Assembly (NCBI RefSeq): GCF_000498495.1
Contig: NZ_AVCS01000013.1
Location: forward strand, 124,001 to 188,000
Source of the DNA: Flavobacterium enshiense DK69
GTDB taxonomy: Bacteria > Bacteroidota > Bacteroidia > Flavobacteriales > Flavobacteriaceae
Length of the DNA stretch: 64,000 nucleotides
Direction: 5' to 3'
Made by a program: the position numbers and the translations under genes
Shown here: positions 18,339-25,693 of the stretch, one piece after another
Numbering within the stretch: the stretch's first letter is position 1
How the letters are laid out: the number at the start of each line of letters is the position of its first letter
Notes under the pieces: model-generated
Seen by the model: only the letters and a program-made list of their open reading frames with translations
Databases searched by the model: none
Told to the model about the DNA's origin: nothing

Positions 18339-18719
18339 TAGCCTTTTGGTTCGTATTTAGTTTTAAGCATTCTTACAAACTCACTCTTAATTGCTTGCAA
18401 ATTTATCATTTATCAAAACACAATCAACACCTTGTTAAAAGTAGGGATATAATATCAAAATTACTGCATTTTTAAAATGTTTCTTTTGCTTTTCTCATGT
18501 TTTTACCATATAGATACACAATTTGTTTCAAAAGTAAAAATACAGCAGCATTTTAACAATTATTGCAAGCCTCGTTTTTTAACACAATATTTTTTTTTGT
18601 AATTTTTCCATAAAAACATAATTGAAAAGCGAAGAGTTTTCGCTAACTTTATTACTTCTTCATTACCAATCATTTTTATTTTTAAACAACGATTTTAACA
18701 GCTGTTAAACAGTAATCTT
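18339..18719. other. 381-base divergent intergenic region
   Basis: Very AT-rich region between the TPR-AraC regulator (minus) and the TonB-dependent receptor (plus). It must hold promoters for both. One receptor promoter candidate with an inverted repeat between its boxes is listed separately. No gene or structured RNA was seen. Confidence 0.6.
18622..18651 (+). promoter_or_regulatory. Candidate Bacteroidota promoter with internal inverted repeat, upstream of the TonB-dependent receptor
   Basis: TTG at 18622-18624 and TAACTTTA at 18644-18651 are 19 bases apart, close to the Bacteroidota TTG / TAnnTTTG arrangement (one mismatch in the -7 box). The spacer contains the inverted repeat AGCGAA (18628-18633) and TTCGCT (18639-18644), placed like an operator. 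The start codon is 68 bases downstream. Confidence 0.45.
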
Positions 18720-21095
18720 ATGGCCTATTTCAAAAAAATAGCAGTACTATTTTTTTCACTTTTTATTTTTTCAGATGCCCTGGCTCAGGAAAAATTTACG
18801 GTGAGCGGAATAATGTCGGATTCTAAAACCAATGAAACATTAATAAGCGTAAACATTCAGGTAAAAGACTCCAAAATAACAACTTTTACGAATGAATATG
18901 GCTTCTATTCACTTACACTTCCGGAGGGGAAATACACATTGATCATAACCAGCGTAGGATATCATACCATCGAACGGGAAATAGACCTCATCGAAAATTT
19001 AACCCTCAATTATGCCCTGAAACCAGAAACCAAACAACTTGACGAAATTGTAATAGCCGGCAAGCAAAGGGCTAATATCCGAAAACCGGAAATGAGCATT
19101 AACAAATTGTCTATAGCAACCATAAAACAGATGCCTGTGGTTTTAGGGGAAGTCGATGTCATAAAATCGTTATTATACCTTCCGGGAGTTACCAATGCGG
19201 GCGAAGGACAATCAGGTTTTAATGTCCGTGGAGGGGCTGCCGACCAGAATCTTATTTTACTGGACGAAGCCACAATTTACAATTCCTCACACGTATTCGG
19301 CCTTTTTTCGGTATTCAATCCCGATGCGATCAAAGATCTGAAATTATACAAAGGAGGAATTCCTGCGCGTTTTGGAGGCCGTGCTTCTTCTGTTCTGGAT
19401 ATTTATCAGAAAGACGGTAACAGCAACCACCTGAGTCTTAACGGAGGAATCGGATTGATTTCCAGCCGATTATTGGTTGAAGGACCCATTGTAAAAGAAA
19501 AAGGCTCCTTTCTTGTTGGCGGACGCGGATCGTATGCCCATCTTTTCCTGAAATTGACCGATAATCAAAACTCAGCTTATTTCTATGATTTAAATGCCAA
19601 ACTTCACTATACACTTAGTAAAGACGACAACCTGTATCTTTCAGGCTATTTCGGCCGCGATATTTTTTCAATGTATAAAACTTTTACCAACACTTATGGA
19701 AATACTACACTCAACTTGCGTTGGAATCACTTGTACAATAAAAAAGTGTTTTCAAACCTGTCTGCAATTTACACGGATTATTACTACGGCCTGATTCTCG
19801 ATTTTATGTCCTTCGACTGGAAATCAGGCATCCGTAATTACAACGTGAAATACGATCTGAAGTATTATTTATCCGACAAGCTAAAATTAAACTACGGAGT
19901 TAACGCCAATTACTACGATTTCAATCCCGGGACAATCGAACCGACAGACAGTGGGTCTCCTGTAAACAGCGAACAACTGGATAAAAAATATGCTTTTGAG
20001 CCGGCTTTATATCTGGATGTTGAGCATAATGTAAGCTCTAAGATTTCCATATCCTATGGCTTACGCTACAGCCTGTTCTACCGCCTCGGAAAATCAACGG
20101 TAAACTACTATGAAAATGACCAGTCGGTTACCTACAACGAAGAATTAAAAATTTATGAAAAAGGTGTTCCCATTGCAACAAAGTATTTCGGAACAAATGA
20201 AAAAATTGCCCAATACGATAATCTGGAGCCGCGTTTTGCAGTTTCATATGAAATCAACAAAAATCAATCCGTTAAGGCCAGTTATCACAGAATGGCCCAA
20301 TATCTTCAGCTGGTTTCAAATACTTCTTCACCAACTCCGCTGGATGTCTGGACACCAAGTGACAACTATATAAAACCGCAACTCGCAGATCAGTTCGCAG
20401 TCGGTTATTTCAATAATTTCAAAGATGATGATTATACCGTTGAAGTTGAAGGGTACTATAAGACAATAAAAAATAGAATGGATTATATCGATGGCGCCGA
20501 TTTAATCGCAAATGAGGCCATTGAACAGGTAATCCTTAACGGCGAGATGCGATGTTATGGTCTTGAGTTTTTAATCCGCAGGAATACAGGAGCTTTAACC
20601 GGATGGGTTGCTTATACCCTATCCAAATCAGAACAAAAAACCCCCGGAAGAACTCCGACAGAAATTGGAATCAATAACGGGGATTGGTATGATTCTGCCT
20701 ATGACAAGCCACATAATCTGGCCATAACAGGAAATTACAAACTGAATAAAAGATGGACATTCAACGCGGGGTTTACTTTACAAAGTGGTCAACCCGTAAC
20801 GTATCCCAGAGGAAAATATGTTTTTCAAGGCATTATCATCCCAAGCTACAACTCTCGAAATGATGACCGATTACCTGCCTATCACCGTTTGGATGTTGCA
20901 GCAATTTTGACACCAAAAGCAAAAAAAGAAAGACGATGGAAAAGCGAATGGGTTTTCGGGATTTACAACATTTACGACAGACATAATGCTGCTTCAATTA
21001 GTTTCCGCCAAAACAGCGACACAGGAGCTAACGAAGCTGTAAAGCTTTCTATATACGGAATCGTTCCGTCAGTTTCTTATAATTTTAAATATTAA
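18720..21095 (+). CDS. TonB-dependent receptor with carboxypeptidase-like regulatory domain
   Basis: 791 residues. Signal peptide (1-22, ending in DALAQ); CarboxypepD_reg-like domain (about 25-110: VSGIMSDSKTNETLISVNIQ ... SVGYHTIER); plug domain (about 115-235: MPVVLGEVDVIKSLLYLPGV, GFNVRGGAADQNLILLD, GGIPARFGGRASSVLDIYQ); then a beta-barrel to the C-terminus, which ends in an aromatic-rich strand (VPSVSYNFKY). It sits in the outer membrane and imports a ligand using TonB/ExbBD energy. The DUF4249 lipoprotein gene begins 4 bases after its stop, a pairing frequent in Bacteroidota and analogous in position, not in sequence, to SusC/SusD. Substrate unknown. Confidence 0.93.
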   Translation: MAYFKKIAVLFFSLFIFSDALAQEKFTVSGIMSDSKTNETLISVNIQVKDSKITTFTNEYGFYSLTLPEGKYTLIITSVGYHTIEREIDLIENLTLNYALKPETKQLDEIVIAGKQRANIRKPEMSINKLSIATIKQMPVVLGEVDVIKSLLYLPGVTNAGEGQSGFNVRGGAADQNLILLDEATIYNSSHVFGLFSVFNPDAIKDLKLYKGGIPARFGGRASSVLDIYQKDGNSNHLSLNGGIGLISSRLLVEGPIVKEKGSFLVGGRGSYAHLFLKLTDNQNSAYFYDLNAKLHYTLSKDDNLYLSGYFGRDIFSMYKTFTNTYGNTTLNLRWNHLYNKKVFSNLSAIYTDYYYGLILDFMSFDWKSGIRNYNVKYDLKYYLSDKLKLNYGVNANYYDFNPGTIEPTDSGSPVNSEQLDKKYAFEPALYLDVEHNVSSKISISYGLRYSLFYRLGKSTVNYYENDQSVTYNEELKIYEKGVPIATKYFGTNEKIAQYDNLEPRFAVSYEINKNQSVKASYHRMAQYLQLVSNTSSPTPLDVWTPSDNYIKPQLADQFAVGYFNNFKDDDYTVEVEGYYKTIKNRMDYIDGADLIANEAIEQVILNGEMRCYGLEFLIRRNTGALTGWVAYTLSKSEQKTPGRTPTEIGINNGDWYDSAYDKPHNLAITGNYKLNKRWTFNAGFTLQSGQPVTYPRGKYVFQGIIIPSYNSRNDDRLPAYHRLDVAAILTPKAKKERRWKSEWVFGIYNIYDRHNAASISFRQNSDTGANEAVKLSIYGIVPSVSYNFKY

Positions 21096-21099
21096 GAAC

Positions 21100-21927
21100 A
21101 TGAAAAAAATAATCGCATACAGTTATATAATCGTCTTACTGATTTTCAGCTACGGATGCGAAGAAGTTGTAGATGTAGAATTGCAAAATGACGAACCAAA
21201 GTTAGTCATCGATGCTGTGATAAAATGGCAAAAAGAAACCGCTGGAGAAACACAAACCATTAAATTAAGCCTTACCAATGACTTTTATTCCAGCGAAATT
21301 GTCTTTGCTAAAGGCGCATTAGTTACCGTAACAAATAGCTCGAACACCATTTTCAATTTTATTGAAGTACCCGATACCGGCGACTATGTCTGCAATAATT
21401 TTGTTCCGGTAATAAATGAAGAATACACCTTACACGTTCAATACAACGGCCAAAATTACAGTTCCACTAACAAACTGTATGCAACACCAAACATCGAATA
21501 TGTTGAACAGCAAGTCGTTCCCGATATTGATGGATCAGACATAATACAAGTCAAATTTTATTATCAGGACAATCCTGATGAAGATAATTTTTATTTGATT
21601 GGGGTAAAGAACCCTAACAAAAGAAATCCTGACTATGGCGTTATGAGCGATGAATTCTTTCAGGGTAATATCATGTTTGGATTTTATTACAGTGATGATA
21701 CAACACATGGGTCTACATTATTGCTTCAACTGCAGGGGATATCAAACGGTTATTATGATTACATGAACAAACTGATTACTATTTCCAGTACCAATTCGGG
21801 AAATCCGTATTCGACACCGCCGGCGACAGTCAGGGGAAATATTGTTAATGAAACCGACCCCGATAATTATCCGTTAGGTTATTTTAGTTTAGGCGAAGTT
21901 GATTTACTAGATTATCTCGTACAATAA
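21100..21927 (+). CDS. DUF4249 domain-containing lipoprotein
   Basis: 275 residues. Lipoprotein signal peptide with cysteine near residue 20 (IFSYGCEEVVDVEL), then the typical DUF4249 opening NDEPKLVIDAVIKW and later beta-rich modules (TDFYSSEI-like, YTLHVQYNGQNYSS, IQVKFYYQDNPDEDNFYLI). DUF4249 proteins are surface or outer-membrane lipoproteins coded next to TonB-dependent receptors with a carboxypeptidase-like N-terminal domain, as here, and may act as accessory subunits. The four-base gap to the receptor gene implies one transcript. Precise role not known. Confidence 0.88.
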   Translation: MKKIIAYSYIIVLLIFSYGCEEVVDVELQNDEPKLVIDAVIKWQKETAGETQTIKLSLTNDFYSSEIVFAKGALVTVTNSSNTIFNFIEVPDTGDYVCNNFVPVINEEYTLHVQYNGQNYSSTNKLYATPNIEYVEQQVVPDIDGSDIIQVKFYYQDNPDEDNFYLIGVKNPNKRNPDYGVMSDEFFQGNIMFGFYYSDDTTHGSTLLLQLQGISNGYYDYMNKLITISSTNSGNPYSTPPATVRGNIVNETDPDNYPLGYFSLGEVDLLDYLVQ

Positions 21928-21953
21928 TTATCTTTGACAAAAATAATCCGAAA

Positions 21954-22616
21954 ATGTCTTCACATCATATAGTCCGCGACGATCAGGAACCTGCTTTAAT
22001 CATTGCCAACGGCGCTCCGTGCAGCGAAGAATTATTAGGGCAGCTTTTGGAATGGTCGCCGTTTGTCATTGTGTTGGACAGCGCCATAGAACGCGTCCTT
22101 AAATTAAACATCAAAGTAGATGTTCTTTTGGGTGATTTCGACAGGGGATTCAATGCGCAACACTATCTGAAAAAGCAATATCCACTGGAAATTGTACATA
22201 CACCTGATCAGGACAAAACCGATCTGGAAAAAGCCTTCGATTATCTCATCGAAAAAGGCCATAAAGCAGTAAATGTGATTTGGGCTACCGGAAGAAGGGC
22301 CGATCATACCCTCAACAATATCACGAACATTGTACGGTATCGGGATTATCTGAAAATAGTCATTCTTGATGATCACTCCAAAATTTTCCTGTTACCAAAA
22401 CATTTCCAGAAATGGTACCCAAAAGACAGTATCATCTCGCTAATGCCCATTGGAGAAGTAACCGGAATACATTCTGACAACCTGTTCTATCCGCTGGAAA
22501 ACGACACCCTGACCATCGGGTTCCGTTCGGGAAGCAGTAATCATGCCAAAGAAGACGGACTGGTAACCATCAACCATGAAAAAGGCGATTTAATCTTAAT
22601 CGAATCTTTAGATTAG
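21954..22616 (+). CDS. Thiamine diphosphokinase
   Basis: 220 residues, normal for the family. It transfers pyrophosphate from ATP to thiamine, making thiamine diphosphate in the cytoplasm. Family signatures are in order: LIIANGAPC (N-terminal strand), VDVLLGDFDR (substrate/metal site), TPDQDKTDLEKAFDYL (the DQDKTD motif), WATGRRADHTLNN (GxxDHTL-type motif), and a C-terminal beta-sandwich with GFRSGSSNHA, related to the binding-domain TSTGSS region. It follows the DUF4249 gene by 26 bases on the same strand and may be transcribed with it, without an obvious functional link. Confidence 0.9.
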   Translation: MSSHHIVRDDQEPALIIANGAPCSEELLGQLLEWSPFVIVLDSAIERVLKLNIKVDVLLGDFDRGFNAQHYLKKQYPLEIVHTPDQDKTDLEKAFDYLIEKGHKAVNVIWATGRRADHTLNNITNIVRYRDYLKIVILDDHSKIFLLPKHFQKWYPKDSIISLMPIGEVTGIHSDNLFYPLENDTLTIGFRSGSSNHAKEDGLVTINHEKGDLILIESLD

Positions 22617-22698
22617 CGAAGCAGACTCAATATTTTTTTATACTACTTTTATTCTGTCGGAAACAAAACCGACATAGAATTAAGTTATTATTAAAAAA

Positions 22699-23136
22699 AT
22701 GGGTATGAAATTAAAGTTTATTTACCTACTGTTACTGTTTTCAATAGTTGTTGGCGCACAGGAAACTACAAAGTTAAATTTCCAACAATCGCTGGAGAAA
22801 GCCAAAACGGAAAACAAAAACGTTCTGCTTTTTTTCTCGGGCTCCGACTGGTGTGCACCCTGCATAAAATTTAAAAAACACTTTGTGGAAACCGATCAGT
22901 TCAAAACCTTCAGTGCCGAAAACCTGATTGTTTACAATGCTGATTTCCCAAGACAGAAGAAGAACCAATTACCAGCCGAAATTACTCAGGAAAACGAGAA
23001 ATTAGCCGAAAAATACAACTCGGAAGGACTATTCCCATTAATTTTATTGATGAACCAAAAAGGAGAAGTAATCAAAAAATGGGAACACTACCCCACGGAA
23101 ACCCTAGATGAATTCATTACCAAACTGAAAGGATAA
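22699..23136 (+). CDS. Exported thioredoxin-like protein
   Basis: 145 residues. Signal peptide (ending near VVGAQ, residue 21) followed by a thioredoxin fold with active-site motif SGSDWCAPCIKFKK (CAPC) near residues 51-54, then GLFPLILLMNQKGEVI containing the expected cis-proline region. Periplasmic thiol-disulfide exchange is predicted. ATG at 22705 is an equally good start. The stop codon overlaps the next ATG by one base (TAATG), so it is translationally coupled to the ApbE gene and heads the four-gene cluster with DUF4266 and DUF3570. Confidence 0.88.
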   Translation: MGMKLKFIYLLLLFSIVVGAQETTKLNFQQSLEKAKTENKNVLLFFSGSDWCAPCIKFKKHFVETDQFKTFSAENLIVYNADFPRQKKNQLPAEITQENEKLAEKYNSEGLFPLILLMNQKGEVIKKWEHYPTETLDEFITKLKG

Positions 23137-24056
23137 TGCTCAAAAAAAAGGTTGAAAAATTAATGGGAAATCGTTTTGAGATTTCGGTTGTCGGACCCGA
23201 TCAAAATTGGTGTATCGATAAGATTAATTTGGCCATTGAAGAAATCAAACGCATCGAAAGACTGCTTACCACATTTTCCAACGACAGCATAACCTTTGAA
23301 ATAAATGAAAAAGCAGGAATCTGTCCGGTAAAAGTGTCCGAAGAAGTTTTCAGCCTGATTCAGCGTTGCCAGATGATCTCAAAAATTACCCAAGGCGCTT
23401 TCGACATAAGCTACGGCGGCATCGATAAAAAATTCTGGAACTTCGACTTGGAAATGAAAGAGTTACCCGATGCAGAAACCGCGAAAAAATCGGTAGAACT
23501 GATCAATTACGAGAATATCATTTTAGATGAATCCCAAAAAACCGTTTTCCTTAAAAAGAAAGGAATGCGGATTGGTTTCGGAGGTATCGGAAAAGGATAC
23601 GCCGCTGAAATGGCCAAGAGAAAACTGATCGAAAACGGCGTAAAAAGCGGTATTGTCAATGCAGCGGGTGATTTAACGACTTGGGGCTATCAGGAAAGCG
23701 GACAGCCGTGGACCATCGGTATAGCCGACCCGAATTTAAGGACATCCATTTTTTCGACATTTAAAATAACAAATACTTCAGTAGCCACGTCAGGGAATTA
23801 CGAGAAGTTTGTCATGATAAACAACAAAAAATATTCCCACACGATTGATCCCAAAACCGGATTTCCGGTGCGTGGCATCAAAAGTGTCACCATCATTGCT
23901 GAGAATGCCGAAATAGCAGATGCTTTAGCCACTCCGGTAACCGTAATGGGCATTGAAGTGGGACTGGATTTTATAAACCAGTTAAAACACATCGGGTGTA
24001 TCATTATCGACGATAACGACCGGAAATATTTTTCAAATAACATTAGACTGACTTAA
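23136..24056 (+). CDS. FAD:protein FMN transferase (ApbE family), no signal peptide
   Basis: 306 residues. Family motifs: MGNRFEISV (the MGT-like opening), STF-type loop LTTFSNDSITFEIN, ISYGGIDKKFWNF, GIGKGYAAEMAKRKL, GIVNAAGDLTTWG, and the C-terminal YSHTIDPKTGFPV with the conserved histidine and acidic residues, then IADALATPVTVMG. These enzymes attach FMN to Thr/Ser of target proteins, normally outside the cytoplasm. Oddly, only about ten residues precede the MGN motif and there is no signal peptide or lipobox; upstream DNA is occupied by the overlapping thioredoxin gene. No flavinylation target with an SGAT-type motif was seen in the cluster. Confidence 0.9.
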   Translation: MLKKKVEKLMGNRFEISVVGPDQNWCIDKINLAIEEIKRIERLLTTFSNDSITFEINEKAGICPVKVSEEVFSLIQRCQMISKITQGAFDISYGGIDKKFWNFDLEMKELPDAETAKKSVELINYENIILDESQKTVFLKKKGMRIGFGGIGKGYAAEMAKRKLIENGVKSGIVNAAGDLTTWGYQESGQPWTIGIADPNLRTSIFSTFKITNTSVATSGNYEKFVMINNKKYSHTIDPKTGFPVRGIKSVTIIAENAEIADALATPVTVMGIEVGLDFINQLKHIGCIIIDDNDRKYFSNNIRLT

Positions 24057-24074
24057 AATTAAACCGCAATAAAT

Positions 24075-24281
24075 ATGAAAATAACGGCTTTTTGTTTGAT
24101 ACTTGCCATGAGTGTCAGTTGCACGTCCGTGAAAGAATATCAGAAATCAAAAATTAATGATTCAGATATGGAATTGGCCGCTAAAAAATCGGAGAAATTC
24201 GAAAACACGTTTCAATTGTACAGAGAAGCAAGTTCAGGTGCCAACGGCGGAAAAACGGGTGGCGGATGTGGTTGTAATTAA
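24075..24281 (+). CDS. DUF4266 mini-lipoprotein with Gly/Cys tail
   Basis: 68 residues. Short lipoprotein-type signal with cysteine at about residue 16 (MSVSCTSVKEY), a charged middle (DMELAAKKSEKFENTFQLY) and a glycine-rich tail ending GGKTGGGCGCN, the hallmark ending of DUF4266. Mature protein would be a lipid-anchored peptide exposing a CxC pair. The family is almost always coded between an ApbE/thioredoxin pair and a DUF3570 gene, exactly as here. Function unknown; the CxC pair could be a thiol partner of the adjacent thioredoxin or a metal site (inference). Confidence 0.9.
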   Translation: MKITAFCLILAMSVSCTSVKEYQKSKINDSDMELAAKKSEKFENTFQLYREASSGANGGKTGGGCGCN

Positions 24282-24302
24282 TCAATATCAGGAAAGAAAA
24301 AC

Positions 24303-25517
24303 ATGAGGAAGAGAATTTTTACAGCTTCGGTTTTAGCCTTTTTATTCGGCCACAATATAAAGGCCCAAAACACTGAAATCAAAGACAGTTCAGCTTATAA
24401 AAAACAAAAATTAAAAATTGAGGAAGTGAATTTCATTTCCAGTTATTATTCACAGGATGGGAACAATTCTGCCGTAACTGGGGGTCTCGGGACGGAAAAA
24501 CTGACCGATATCGCGACGACTTTCGATATCAGAGTTTCTAAAAGAGACAAAAACGATAACAAACATAATTTCGGTTTTGAAATCGGGATCGACTCTTATA
24601 CATCGGCTTCTTCTGATAAAATTGACCCTAACACAGTTTCATCGGCTTCCTATCAGGATATAAGGGTATATCCGTCGGTCAATTACAGTTATCAGAATTT
24701 CGAAAAAAATTACATCCTGAACGGCGGACTTTCATTTTCTGCCGAATTCGATTATACTTCGATAGGAGCCAACGCAGGTTTCACGAAAATATCCAAAGAC
24801 AAAAACCGTGAATTTTCCGCTAAAGCAATGGCCTTTTTCGATACCTGGAAAGTGATTCTCCCGGTAGAACTCCGGAACGCTCCTTCAGATACCGAAGCCA
24901 GTCAAGGCGATAAGAAACCACGAAATTCCTATAATTTGGGGCTTGCCTTGTCACAGGTGGTCAACCGAAATTTCCATGTAGCCTTCATTACGGACATAGG
25001 ATATCAGCAGGGTCTATTGGCAACCAAATTCAACCGTGTCTATTTTAATGATATTCCGGCAACGGTAAAATCTGAAAAACTGCCCGATACTAGATTTAAG
25101 ATTCCTGTTGGGGTAAGAGGCAATTGCTTTTTGGGCGATAACATCGTTTTGAGAGCCTTTTACCGTTATTATTGGGATGATTGGGGTATCAATTCACACA
25201 CCTTTAGTCTTGAGCCAACTTACAAGTTATCAGCGTTTTCGTCGATTTCGGTACCGTATCGTTTTTATACCCAATCTGCGGCCGACTATTTCAAACCAAT
25301 CTATTTACACGGACTAGAAGAGGAATTCTATACTAGTGATTACGATTTATCGAAATTCAGCAGTAACATGATTGGTTTAGGTTATAAAGTGACTGATGCT
25401 GACAAGGGAATTTTCCATGTAAAATTCATCAACAGTCTGGAACTCCGCTATGGATATTACACCCGAAACAATGGATTAGACTCACACATTATCACAATGG
25501 CGATGAAGTTTAAGTAA
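24303..25517 (+). CDS. DUF3570 domain-containing outer-membrane protein
   Basis: 404 residues. Signal peptide (ending about residue 21, HNIKAQ) and then beta-rich sequence throughout: EEVNFISSYYSQDGNNSAVTG, DIRVSKRDKNDNKHNFGFEI, SASYQDIRVYPSVNYSYQN, IVLRAFYRYYWDDWGINSHT, ending in ELRYGYYTRNNG ... MAMKFK. The pattern of alternating strands and aromatic girdles suggests an outer-membrane barrel. DUF3570 is known mainly from its constant association with DUF4266, ApbE and a thioredoxin-like protein. It ends the cluster; 22 bases separate it from DUF4266. Biochemical role unknown. Confidence 0.88.
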   Translation: MRKRIFTASVLAFLFGHNIKAQNTEIKDSSAYKKQKLKIEEVNFISSYYSQDGNNSAVTGGLGTEKLTDIATTFDIRVSKRDKNDNKHNFGFEIGIDSYTSASSDKIDPNTVSSASYQDIRVYPSVNYSYQNFEKNYILNGGLSFSAEFDYTSIGANAGFTKISKDKNREFSAKAMAFFDTWKVILPVELRNAPSDTEASQGDKKPRNSYNLGLALSQVVNRNFHVAFITDIGYQQGLLATKFNRVYFNDIPATVKSEKLPDTRFKIPVGVRGNCFLGDNIVLRAFYRYYWDDWGINSHTFSLEPTYKLSAFSSISVPYRFYTQSAADYFKPIYLHGLEEEFYTSDYDLSKFSSNMIGLGYKVTDADKGIFHVKFINSLELRYGYYTRNNGLDSHIITMAMKFK

Positions 25518-25538
25518 AAACAACATCAACATCCATTT

Positions 25539-25594
25539 TTCACCGCAGCCTCGCAGATTTTAATTCACTTTTTAATCGATGAATCTGCGGTGAA
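25539..25594. repeat. REP-like palindrome of the 'CCGCAGATT' type
   Basis: Arms TTCACCGCAG...CAGATT (25539-25559, interrupted by CCTCG) and AATCTGCGGTGAA (25582-25594). Words of this type (ATCTGCGG and its complement) are familiar as dispersed palindromes between genes in Flavobacterium genomes. It lies after the DUF3570 stop and could also act as a weak terminator or mRNA end. Confidence 0.55.
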
Positions 25595-25654
25595 TTATTT
25601 TTCAGAAATTCAACCCACGTTGCTGACTTCTGCAAAATTTGCATTCTAAATCCG

Positions 25655-25662
25655 TATCTTTG
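25655..25662 (+). promoter_or_regulatory. Candidate -7 box of uvrB
   Basis: TATCTTTG followed by CA, an exact match to the Bacteroidota TAnnTTTG element, 31 bases before the uvrB ATG. No strong TTG is at the ideal distance upstream; TTG at 25639-25641 is only 13 bases away. Confidence 0.5.
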
Positions 25663-25693
25663 CAGTACATCCTCAAACAGGAACGTATTAAAA

